From positions 27,754,759 through 27,818,758 of the forward strand of contig OX463782.1 in assembly GCA_949825025.1 (NCBI GenBank): a stretch of DNA of 64,000 nucleotides. The letters are read 5' to 3'. Positions 1 through 10,550 of the stretch are shown here, piece after piece. Within the stretch, counting starts at the first letter, position 1. Each line of letters starts with the position of its first letter. The notes under the pieces are model-generated. The model was not told where the DNA came from, ran no database searches, and was given only the letters and a program-made list of their open reading frames with translations. The position numbers and the translations under genes were made by a program. Source of the DNA: Siphlonurus alternatus (Eukaryota > Arthropoda > Insecta > Ephemeroptera > Siphlonuridae).

Positions 1-3000
1 ATATCTTTAAAGATACTACCTCAAAATAATTAATTATCTTGAAAACCCAAAAGTATTAGAGAAAAAGAACTACTGTCTGTAATAGAGAGAAAGTGAAAAA
101 TATGGCGACTGAAAATGAAGAACGATAAACCTTAGTCGAGCTAAAGCAAGAGTAATGGAAGGGAAAAGAGGAAATTTTCAGTAAAAGAGCGGCCTAAATA
201 AGATGATGAAATATAGACATACGGTAATCAATATACTTTTAGTTCCAACTTCAATATAATACATTCCCTTTAATATTTTACAATGATAATTTATTTTATA
301 ATAACTACATTTATAAATTTATGCAAAACAATTATACATTAAGTATTTCTTGAATATACATTACTAATATAAAATATAATAATATATAATTATAGAAAGT
401 TTTTACATTTAAAATAAAATATGAAGAAATTTAATGAGAATTCTTATAAAAATTCATAGCTATAGTTTTTTTCTAATTCCTTTTCTTCTGTACTATACAG
501 TAATATGTACAGTGTAAGCTACAAATTCCAGTTGCACAGAAAAAGTATTTATATATAAAAAAGTTCAAAGTAAAAATAAAATAATTTTAGTAATGTGGAG
601 GCTGCAGGTGCATGCACGACTATATTATAAAGAAGAAGTTTCACGTTGAGCTCGTGCTTAAAGACAGAATCGACGTGAACTCAATAAGCTTTCAACCTAG
701 ATTGCTGATTTCATTGCACATTCTAGATTGCTTGCATTGCCTTTGTTGGCTTTAACGTCAAGGAAAATTTATTCTTATAATGACAATCTATATAAAATAT
801 AGCAATATATTATAAATAATAACGGTATAATATTATAAAAGACTTTATTATAAAAAAAATGTTAGTATAAAGATTATATATAATAATAATCATGGTAATA
901 TAACTATTATTATTCATTATTAATACATTATTTTGTAATAATATTAAACTGGCATGCAGTACTCTTTATCGAATATTTAAGCTTATAAATATTTAACTGT
1001 AATATTTTAATTTTGCAACAGTTATTATAAATTTAATGTTCATCAAAGACTTTATTTTTCATGAATTTAAAATAAAAAATATATATTTTTTTTATTTTTT
1101 GAAAATTTAAGAAATGAATAATTAACATACATTAAAATCATTTTTAAATTTTGATATTCAATGGTATGACCAGAAAGTATAAATTTAAATAGCTCTTGTA
1201 TGATGTCAACATTTTATTTTAAATTAAAATTATTAAATTTATTATTAATTTAAAAAAAATATTTCTACTTGATTCAATTAATATTATATCAAAAGACCTT
1301 TGTTATATAATATAATATAGAATTGTTCAGCAAGGTCACAAGATGGTGTTCACTTTTTAACAATGCCACGGTGTAAAATATTGTGGTCTTTGGTGGCAGC
1401 AGCTGACACTGTATATATATTGTTGTCACAGCAGCAGCCTCCGTCTTTTAAGATTGTGTTATAGTTGGAATACAGAGAAACCTTCCCCTGTGGTGGATTG
1501 TGGTGCTAGTCTGCTGCCACCAAAGTGTCGTCATAGCTGTCGGATTCACAAACTAACTTCATTCCTGTCAAAAACAAAACAAAATAAAACATTACCAAGG
1601 AAAATTATTATTGTATTTACCTTGTTGTTGTTGTTATTTGTTTTTTTCACTTATTTTTTCTTTTTTTATATAATGTTGGCATCACTGACAAACAGTTATG
1701 CCACTCAAAAAGTTATAAATCTGTCAACATATATAAAACTTTTGTTTTACTATAATTTAGAAAGACTAACTACAGCTATAACCAAACAATTCAACTATAT
1801 ATACCTCCCGTTGTTTTTTTTTGGTTCTCTATTTATATACAGCTAGTATACTGCAATATAGCTGTAAAGTTGTAAATTCAAATATATAGTGTGTAATGTC
1901 TGCCTTTGTTATTGTTGTTTCTGCTTTTAAGTTGTTGGTTAAAACGATTAAAACGATTATAACAATTTAATGTTATAATACTATTTACGACGTATGTGTA
2001 GGGATTTGGGTAGTTTGAAAATCGTATGTATATATATAAACATTTAAAACAAAATATAGCACATTGAAAATGGGTCATAAAATTTAGATACTTTTTAAAC
2101 TTGTTTTATTTTTAATGGAAAAAAAAATCCTGATTTAATACTAGTACTAAAAAAACAAGCAGCAATGAGATTTCTTTTTATTTGGTTTATTAAAACACTA
2201 TATAAGTTACGTAATTACACTAATTACATTTACAAGAGCATAAAACCTTAGATAGTACGTTTTTTGTGATAGAAATTATATCACAAAAAGTGGAAATATT
2301 TTATTATAATTACCTGCTTTGTAATTTACATTACAAAATTACAAGTGCTACAACTATACTTCAAAAGAAAGAAATATGACATTATTTCTTCAAAGAAATA
2401 ATAAAAAATGTTTCCATCCAAAATAAAGCTAATTTGCTTTGTATAAAATTGAATGAGAAAAGTTGTGATGTTGAAAAAAAAAAAAAACCTTCAAAGGTTA
2501 ATCAATTTTGTAATGGTTGATTATTATAAACATTTTATTCGCAAGAAAGAAATACAAGAAAATATCAAAATATGATTTTTGGAATGCACTATCATGAATT
2601 GTAATTTATTTAGTAAAATTACAATCATTGTTGATTTTTTTTAAGTTGCCTACTTCAGAATATAGTACCAAACACGGACGTTTAATTAATTATATCCTAT
2701 ATCCTGATTGTGAAAAAATATAATGTAATGTATTTTAAATAAGGAACCTTTTTAAACAGGATACTTGTCTGTAGAAGTCTGTCTTCTCAATGCATTGCAT
2801 TTGTGATATATATATATACTGTATTTTAATTGGCTTTTAACGGAACCGTCAATAAACTACGTATTACAATTGTAAAACTTTTTATGGTTATATAATATTT
2901 TTGTAAATGTAATTTTTTTTTTTTCAATTTAACAAAATATTGTTAACTATAATTATTTTACAAAACTCCCTACTAGTTCATACTAAAACAAAATGTAACT

Positions 3001-3893
3001 ATTAAACGATAAAATTTTAATTGAAAACATTACCACATTGCGTTATTATTTTATAAATTCAACAGCTCTTCAGTATGTATATTATTTTCTCTTCGCGTAC
3101 TTTTACTTTTATAATCTACATAGAGATACAAATTAATTCATAAATATGAATGGTGTATGTTTTTTAGTCTTCCCCCTCCTGTTGTCTGCTAGAGACCACA
3201 GCTGCAAGGATGCCAGACGATTCCAGCAGAGAAGAATAAATTCACACCGATAACAATCGTCGCCACCTTCACCGTGTAAATACTTTTTGAGTTTTTTTTC
3301 CTGCGTCACGTAAACGTGAGAAGATTTCGTAATTATAGAAAGCTTTAAAAGAAGAAAATCTAGATGTAAAACCTTTATATATTATAATGGGAAGGAAAAA
3401 AATAAAGCATTTTGTTTTCAAGAATTACGATGTATTTTTTTGTACTCTTGGTTTTCTGTACGAAAGATTAAACATTTAAAATTTGGATAAGAAAATTTCT
3501 ACACTAGACTAGACTCATAAATTATTTATAAATAAAAAAAATAAACCATCAGAAAAAACTTTTTATTTTGTTACAAAAATTGAAATTGTATAATATGATT
3601 ATAATCTCACTTTACTATATCAATTTATTGTTTTATTTACAAAATAACATTCATAAATTTATTAGTATATTATATTTTTTTGCAATCAGAAAATTGAATT
3701 ATTTTTAGTATAAATTTATTAAAAAGATCTTTAACTATACAGTTTCATTTTGCTCATATGATATAATGATAATAATAATACTATTACAGATTTATCAGTA
3801 ATATATCCCAGTAGTTAGCTTTATATTATGGTTTTCTAGTTATTATATAGCGGGTTTGTTATCTCTGAATTGTGATAACGAAACTTGGCAGTG

Positions 3894-3940
3894 GTGATGA
3901 TGCATGCTTCACGAGGGAAGGGAAGCACTAGCATCATCAC
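3894..3940. repeat. Short hairpin
   Basis: GTGATGATGC and GCTTC on the left pair with GAAGC and GCATCATCAC on the right, around a small loop (acgagggaagg). The stem is about 15-17 bp with one bulge. Too short for a typical miRNA precursor. Confidence 0.5.
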
Positions 3941-5218
3941 ACAGTCTGCGTTATACCAAGCGAACATTCTCTTATCAGTAGCGATATCAACCCTTGTGTT
4001 ATAAATCATAAGACCGTTGTGCGTCACATTTTCCCTCCTCGCCTTACACGCAAACTATTTCTCTACCAAATCTCAAACTTTCCATATTTTACCTTATTAT
4101 GATGGTAGAAGGGGGATCCAAAAATTCTCTTTTTTCGTGAGATGAATATGAAAATACTTTTCAACACTCATCATGTAGTATTTGATGGAGGGAGGTGTGG
4201 TAAATGATTTAAATATAGATCACTTCTTTTTTTTATTAAGATTATATGAAAAGAATATGCTAAAAAAAAAATAGGAATAAATTACATTTTTTTTTCTCTC
4301 CTTTATTAAAAAAAAGTCTTACATATTTAAAAAAAAAGTTATCCGCATTTTTTTTATGAAATTTATATAATATATATTTTTTTCTTTTTTTCAATTAGTT
4401 TACCTTATGGTGATTCGTCATTGATAAAGTTTCTTTACATATAAATGTTGGATGTTGAATATGGTTATTTCAATATTAAATTTTGTTGCCATAAATTTTA
4501 TTCAATTAAAGATACTCAATCATAGAACTTAATTTTGATTCCTTTGTTAAAAAAATGCAATTTTTATATGATGAAAAAGTAAAAAAATTAATAAAGATAT
4601 CACAAAAAATCAGATGGGAATGTTATATTTGGTGGAGTGTAGTTGATTCAGTGGGCTGGAATGAAAGAATGTCTGTTTGACACGTCTGGATGGTATTCCG
4701 ACAGACTTCTTACATCGACAAAGTCTTCTTACACAGAGGGATTTCCACAAAAGAAGAAAGTGTTAAAAGAGGAAATGAAATCAAAAGCGTAAGATTAAAT
4801 TACCATGCATTAGTAAAAGGTGACAAAACTAGTTCGTCTCTTTCCCACTTCAATGAGTCTAAAAGATATAGCTGCTATAACATAGCTTTTATTTTTTTAC
4901 ACTGTTGAGACAGAAAAAATTGTTAAGTTTAATCTAAAATAACTCAAAGAAAAGAATTTTTGCTTGTATACACAAGAAGAATAAAAAATATAATTATTTT
5001 TGTAGGCATTTTCATTAAATCTCCTTGAAATTAACTCAGCTATGTTGTAATGTAAAATACCTTAAATACAATTGTTTGAGAAAGCTGCTGTAATCTTTGT
5101 AAATTCTTTACTTATATTTTAATACTTTGACCAGAAAATTCTAAAACCAATTTTATCTTCAAAGAGAGTGTTTTAATTATAATAAATTAGTTTATTAATT
5201 TTAACAACCTTCAATTTT

Positions 5219-5220
<2 letters not shown>

Positions 5221-5299
<79 letters not shown>
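5221..5299. repeat. (TA)n microsatellite, about 79 bp
   Basis: Uninterrupted TA dinucleotides. Overlapping reading frames with long Tyr-Ile runs are artefacts of this repeat. Confidence 0.97.
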
Positions 5300-5302
<3 letters not shown>

Positions 5303-5420
5303 AAAAGTTGCATGAAAAATATAGACATTAAGTTTCCGCTTGGTATCCATGACAACTACAAAATATTTCAGTCCCCTCAATCTCCTCATCATTCAACTCT
5401 GCTATAATTCACCAAATTAC

Positions 5421-5746
5421 AATGGAGTATTGACCTCAATTTTTTTTATTGCAGAAATGGATATATAGAGGGTGCAAAGTTATGCTACCCTGATTTTTTT
5501 AAGATATTTTAGAGCCCGGGAAGTATTTTTAAAAAATTATTGAAAGTCCTTTTTGTGACGTCACGCTGCGTTAAGTTTTATCTTTTTCTTAAGGAGCGGC
5601 GTCTCGTGACGTCACAAAGAGAACTTTCAATATTTTTTTTAAAAATACTTCCCGGGCTCTAAAAAATGTGAAAAAAATCAGGGTAGCATAACTTTGCACC
5701 CTCTATCCATTTCTGCAAAAAAAAAAATGAGGTCAATACTCTATTA
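5421..5746. mobile_element. Long-palindrome MITE, copy 1
   Basis: Almost the whole 326 bp is an inverted repeat. The left arm (AATGGAGTATTGACCTCA, then atggata..gagggtgcaaagttatgctaccctga) is matched by the right arm ending TGAGGTCAATACTCTATTA. Arms are about 140 bp with few mismatches. The centre carries TGACGTCA twice, once in each arm. Two relatives lie at 21050-21390 and 60515-60836. It has no coding capacity. The ends are flanked by TA-type sequence, which would fit a Tc1/mariner-type non-autonomous element, but the exact termini are uncertain. Confidence 0.8.
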
Positions 5747-6917
5747 TAACAATTCATGCAAAAACTAATTCAAATTGTTGCATACCTCGGGACACCATGC
5801 ACGGACTTTTCTCCTGCGATGTTGGGGGTTGTACACACTCTAGTGAGGTTTGTTAAACTGGAACTATTTTTGGGACTGCTAAATTGGGTGCTCTCCTTAC
5901 CTCAAAATTGCAAATTTGTAAAAATTGTCGGCCTGTATCTTTGCTTTATTGAAGCTACTGCCTCAGAAAATCAGATTAAGTTCATGCTGACTGTTTTTTT
6001 ATAACTTAGCTTGAAGTACAAAACGCTCGTAACAACAAAATTTCTGTTATAGTATAATTTCCTTTTTAAAATATTCCACTATTTCACTGTTATTTTTTGA
6101 TGATTTCAATTTTGATACTAAAAAAAAATAATAATAATAAAAATACATATATAAAAATATTGATTAACAAACTAATTCTTCTCAAATTAATTGAAGCTAG
6201 AGCTCACCTTCCGGTACCCCTTTGTTTTCGTACAAATGCAATCCGCTCTGTTTTGTTGCTTGACAAGTAGCCTAACCTCAAGGCGGATTTACAAAGACTT
6301 CATAATTATCATGCAGCTCAAGAGTACAATGTATACATTCCTTAACATAAATGTTAATATCTGAGACCAAAAAAAGGCCATTGAACAAATTGAACAAAGC
6401 TTTCGTTATCCCGGCATTATTTCTTGGTTGTATCACGCTCAATTCATCGGTACTGGATTTAGCAATCGCTTCTCTCGCCTCCCTCACCCAAAATATCAAT
6501 AATTAACCCCTAATACAGGTCATTAATGTTATGTTAAGAAAAGTGTACGTGAATCCTGAAAGCTATATACTATACTGTATATTAGCAGTGAACGATTGAA
6601 CGTATTATACTTTTTATAATTAGTGACATGCTGTCTATAATTTGTTAATTTTATTTGAAATTTTTATTATTTGTTTTCTAGCTCTTCAACTATACAATCT
6701 TTTACCATAATAATTTATACAGGATATTGAGAGAGAAAATAAATTAACTAATTTTCGATAAAATATTTAAAAAAAAAATAGCAAGAACACACAAATATGC
6801 AATAAAAAATACACAATAAATAATGAAATTATATTATGCTTTATAATAATAGATTCAACCAAAACAGTACAATGATTACATTATTCAAAAAATATTATTA
6901 AATTTACAAATCATTGT
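5747..6917. other. Region between the palindromic element and the minus-strand gene; possible gene fragment
   Basis: On the minus strand 6499-6278 is an open 73-codon stretch lacking an ATG, with protein-like composition (REAREAIAKSSTDELSVI). About 70 nt beyond its stop, a GC-richer stretch ends in a donor-like cggaag|gtgagc at about 6210. This could be a transposon remnant, a decayed exon or non-coding. The plus-strand frame at 5756-6004 lacks any recognisable feature. The rest may include the 3' UTR of the minus-strand gene. Confidence 0.2.
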
Positions 6918-9194
6918 TTAAGGTTGCCATTTGTTATTATATTTATCTTGTTTTTTATATTCTCTAACATTCTCGATGTTTTGCTTGACGAAATTGATAT
7001 CTTCTGGTGGTATGTAAGAAGCACCTACTGGACTTGCTCCACGTTGAACACGTGACCTTGACGAGTTTGGCCTTGGTTGACCTTGGGTCATCTGGTGCTT
7101 ACGGGGCGCTCTGGGGCTGTCAGAGGGCAGCTGTAGGCGCAGCTCAGCGCAGAGTTCCGCGCTCAAAGGGATCTCGCCGCACGCATGCTCACCTGCAGCG
7201 CCATCAAACGCCGCACCCTCAACTTCCGCTGTGACCATTTCCGGTTGTTTCACTGTCTGTTTAACTATATCCGGTTTATTGATTTTTTTATATTTATTCG
7301 TTTTCTTTTTGTTCTTCGATACATTCATACATTTACGAAGACTGGATAATGATTCAGGTATTGTTAAACTTTTCTGTAGAGTTTCAAAACCATAATCTCC
7401 GTCTTCTGAATAAACATCTTTAATCCAATTTGATGCAATTTCATTTAATTCATCACCATATTCAGGAACTTCATCTTTTGCTTTATTTAAACTTTCTAAA
7501 ATTGGTTCTATTAAATTAAGTACTATTCCAAATTTTTCATCATTTTCTGCACGATTTTCATTTAAATTACTTTTTATTTCTATATTTTCATTAATTCTTG
7601 TTTGTAAACCTTGAGTTAATTTTGCAAGAATATCTTGAAAGGTATTTAAATTTGTTCTTGCCATTATTGCTTCTAATTCTAAGCCTTCGAGTCTTTTCCC
7701 TACATCCTCACCGAATTCCTCGTTCCTCGAAAGCAGCTCATCTCTGAGAAAGGTGTGTTGCTCCTGGATCTCACCCAACCTCCATTCCAAGTCTCTAATT
7801 TTTTTAATCACGTGCTCTTTATCTTTCTCCAAATTTGATACATTACAAGTAATTTTATTTACAATATTTTCTTCCAAAATTTCATACTGTGATTTTAAAT
7901 TTGATACTTCTGATGTTACATTAATAATTTGTTCTGTTATAGTACCTTTAAAATTTAATAATTCATTCATTAAAAATGATTGGGTATTTTTATATTGTTT
8001 TAAATCTTCAATATATTCAATTTTTATAGGTAATTCTATTTTAGAATTACATTTGTTTCTTTCTGAATAAATATTTATTTTATTTTTCATATCTTGGTCT
8101 ATTTTTTCAACAAATTCAGATATTTGTACTAACTTTGTTTGAGCAACTTGTTCTATTTTTTTCATTTTGCTGTTAACTTTTACAATCATACCTTCCATAT
8201 CATTTAATTTATCACGTAATATTGTCACCTCATTCACAGAGTCACTCTGTTTTTCATTGTGATATGAGACGTAACATGACGTCAACTTTGGGTCAACCAC
8301 AGCAATAGCGTTCATCGCTTCCACCACACACTGCACTAAACGTTTTTCAATAGAGCAAATATTTTCCATACCTTTATTAAATTGATCTTTACCAAGTCTT
8401 AAATCAGTTTTTATAGACGAAATACTTGTTTTAAGCTCTGTTAGTTCTATATTTTGTTCTACCAATTGTTTCTCAAGCTCTAAAAGATAATTATCTCTTT
8501 CTTTTATTACATTTTCTAATTGTAAATTCTTATTATTGAATCGTTGTAAGTCTTCTTTGAGTATACTTTTCATTGTTTCAATTGAATCTCTAAGTTCTGA
8601 TATATCATTATCTTTTATATTTAGTTGTCGCTCAAATTCAGAGATACACAGTTTGATGGATTTATTTAAGTCATTCATTTGATTTCTACATGCATCAGTC
8701 AAACGCTTATTTTTTTCTTCGTCATCCAAGGCTTTTGATTTTAATTCAATTATCTCTTGCTCGTTATTTATTAAAGATTCACGTAGATTTCTTATTTCTT
8801 CGGAATTTATATCACATAATTTTAGAAGTTTTTTAATATTCTCGTTACAACTTATAGACTCGGTTTTTAAATGAAGAAGTTGGTCATTATTTTCAATAAT
8901 ATTATTTTCAATATTAGATATTAATTCTTCATTTTTAAGTATTTGCATTTGAGAACTTTCAAATTTCTCGTTGAAAGATTTTTGTAGAAATTCCACGTTT
9001 TTCTGAGCGTCATCTTGATATTTGTCGATTTCTCGCTCGTTGTTTTCCACGTTCTCTCTGATTTCATCCAAACCAACCTCTAAATTCAATAGCCTTTCTA
9101 TAAAATTGTTAAGAGTTTCTTGGTTTTCATCTTGATCTTCATAGCCAAATAGTAATTTACTATATTTACACACTTTTTGAATAAGCCCAATCAT
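6918..9194 (-). CDS. Single-exon 758-residue coiled-coil protein, unrecognised family
   Basis: A 2277-nt uninterrupted frame in sequence with about 70% A+T is not expected by chance. The protein is almost entirely heptad-rich coiled coil from about residue 25 to 615, rich in Glu, Asn, Ile, Leu and Lys, with a less helical interruption around 275-322 (Cys- and Val-containing). A Lys-rich segment lies at about 617-650, followed by an Ala/Pro/Arg/Ser-rich, GC-rich tail at about 651-732. There is no signal peptide or membrane helix. A structural or cytoskeletal role is inferred from composition only. The start (TAAATATGA on the coding strand, A at -3) is the first Met of the frame. An upstream acceptor-like site (ttaatctgtaaaaacag, ending near 9237) leaves room for a non-coding 5' exon. 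Base composition is mosaic: GC-rich patches (7050-7250, 7690-7800, 8230-8345, 9000-9090 regions) alternate with very AT-rich codons. It could be a fast-evolving gene or an old retrogene. Confidence 0.8.
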   Translation of the reverse strand: MIGLIQKVCKYSKLLFGYEDQDENQETLNNFIERLLNLEVGLDEIRENVENNEREIDKYQDDAQKNVEFLQKSFNEKFESSQMQILKNEELISNIENNIIENNDQLLHLKTESISCNENIKKLLKLCDINSEEIRNLRESLINNEQEIIELKSKALDDEEKNKRLTDACRNQMNDLNKSIKLCISEFERQLNIKDNDISELRDSIETMKSILKEDLQRFNNKNLQLENVIKERDNYLLELEKQLVEQNIELTELKTSISSIKTDLRLGKDQFNKGMENICSIEKRLVQCVVEAMNAIAVVDPKLTSCYVSYHNEKQSDSVNEVTILRDKLNDMEGMIVKVNSKMKKIEQVAQTKLVQISEFVEKIDQDMKNKINIYSERNKCNSKIELPIKIEYIEDLKQYKNTQSFLMNELLNFKGTITEQIINVTSEVSNLKSQYEILEENIVNKITCNVSNLEKDKEHVIKKIRDLEWRLGEIQEQHTFLRDELLSRNEEFGEDVGKRLEGLELEAIMARTNLNTFQDILAKLTQGLQTRINENIEIKSNLNENRAENDEKFGIVLNLIEPILESLNKAKDEVPEYGDELNEIASNWIKDVYSEDGDYGFETLQKSLTIPESLSSLRKCMNVSKNKKKTNKYKKINKPDIVKQTVKQPEMVTAEVEGAAFDGAAGEHACGEIPLSAELCAELRLQLPSDSPRAPRKHQMTQGQPRPNSSRSRVQRGASPVGASYIPPEDINFVKQNIENVREYKKQDKYNNKWQP

Positions 9195-10536
9195 ATTTAA
9201 TTATTATAGATTTGAACTATTTGAAGATCTGTTTTTACAGATTAAATAAAAATATGTATAGTAAAGTTAAATTTTATAAAATTTATTTTAACAGGTAGCT
9301 ATAATGCAGCTTGTAAAAAATTAGCTTTCAAAAACGTCGTTTTAAGAATAAAATATTTAAACAAAACAAAAACAAAGAAATTTATTGTTCCATTGTTGTG
9401 CATCAATGCATTAACCTCGATCAAACGAAAAAATAATACAAACACGACAAAATATATTATATTATAGGGAGACTTATTAATAAATACGTACACTATAATA
9501 TATCATATTATATATAACATATACAGTAATTTGTATATTCATTCATTAATTATTTATCAGCAGCTATATGTCGGATCGTGAATGTTTAAAATTGTATAAT
9601 TTTTAAAATTAACTTAATTTAATTATACAAAAAATAATTTTCAAGAAGTTTTTTTTATTGGTCATACACGGTCATACACAAACACAACATAACCTTATTG
9701 GTTGATGTATACATTATATACAGATAATTATAAAAAAATAATTCTTCAAGACCTTATTACAGTTATTACATTATTACATCTTGTGCAGCTATATAGCTAA
9801 TTTAGCTATTATAGTGTTTGAATTGCTATATAAAACTTCGTTTTCTTATTCCGCTGACATTTCGTAATTTTTGTTTTATTTTTATATATTCTATTTTTGT
9901 TCCTACATAATAGTGAGCTAAATATTTTATATGATATAATTATAATTTCAATCGTCTCTCAGATCAACTTTCGTATTATGCATACTTAATTTTAAAACTA
10001 TATAACCTTATTATTTGTCCACGAAAAGAAACCTTCAGCGACCTTCAGTAAGTTCAAGAAAAGCGCGCGTTTTCTTCAGTTTTCTACTTTCATTTTCTTC
10101 TACCATATGATTTGAAAAACAATGAAATGAAAATTTTGCAACCATCAACAAAAAAATTTTGAGGTCTTTAACCTACAAAAACAGGCTGATATAACTTATT
10201 AGTGCCACCTCCCACATATCATGTGCCTTATCTGGTTAGTGTAGGAGAAGTTAGTGGGCGTAAATGTATGCGAAGTTTCACGCGCGACAGGAAACGCTGT
10301 GCCATAACGTGAAGGTATTTTAGGATTCTCCTATTCTCTGTGTGTCGTGAAGCGTGTCAGCTTCGTAATTTATCGTTCGTGTCTTGATGGTTGAGTGATA
10401 AACCTTTGTTTCCAGTTTTATAGAAGTGTGGGAGCAGTAGAAATAGCAGTGAGTCGTGGAGTCTAACAGAGGCGTTGCCAGGATACTCGGTGATCATTTC
10501 CACACGACACTGCACCACAGACGTGACTGCACCATT
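9195..10536. promoter_or_regulatory. Divergent intergenic region (shared promoter region) and 5' UTR of the plus-strand gene
   Basis: This 1.34-kb spacer separates two divergently transcribed genes, so both promoters must lie here. The part next to the plus gene (about 10020-10536) is less AT-rich. It has TTCAG/TTCAGT initiator-like strings near 10036-10080 and a TTCNNGAA heat-shock-like half-site pair near 10051-10060. The part next to the minus gene is very AT-rich. No clear TATA box can be singled out because TATATA strings are everywhere. Confidence 0.4.
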
Positions 10537-10550
10537 ATGGAACGACCAAG
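10537..10550 (+). CDS. Exon 1 coding part (start codon, 14 nt)
   Basis: The sequence ATG GAA CGA CCA AG is followed by gtatgc, giving MERP plus two bases of a serine codon. The upstream sequence from about 10320 is moderately GC-rich and probably 5' UTR. The next exon has a second in-frame Met at 11378, so translation could also start there. The exon 1 ATG has the better context (A at -3, G at +4). Confidence 0.65.

Larger units (their letters stand above)
1..5420. other. Gene-free AT-rich region
   Basis: No convincing exon on either strand. Short GC-richer islands occur at 1385-1560, 3170-3270 (with an ATTGTTATC-type SOX/GATA-like string on the minus strand) and 3850-4070 (with a hairpin at 3894-3940). 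A TA microsatellite lies at 5221-5299. Confidence 0.6.

Noticed and set aside
5173..5392. Minus-strand frames with long Tyr-Ile runs
   Set aside because: They are translations of the TA microsatellite.
7007..7234. Plus-strand frame antisense to the GC-rich tail of the 758-residue gene
   Set aside because: It is shadowed by a far longer minus-strand frame and kept open by GC bias.
7753..8070. Plus-strand 105-codon frame
   Set aside because: Antisense shadow of the coiled-coil gene; low-complexity Phe/Ile/Ser composition.
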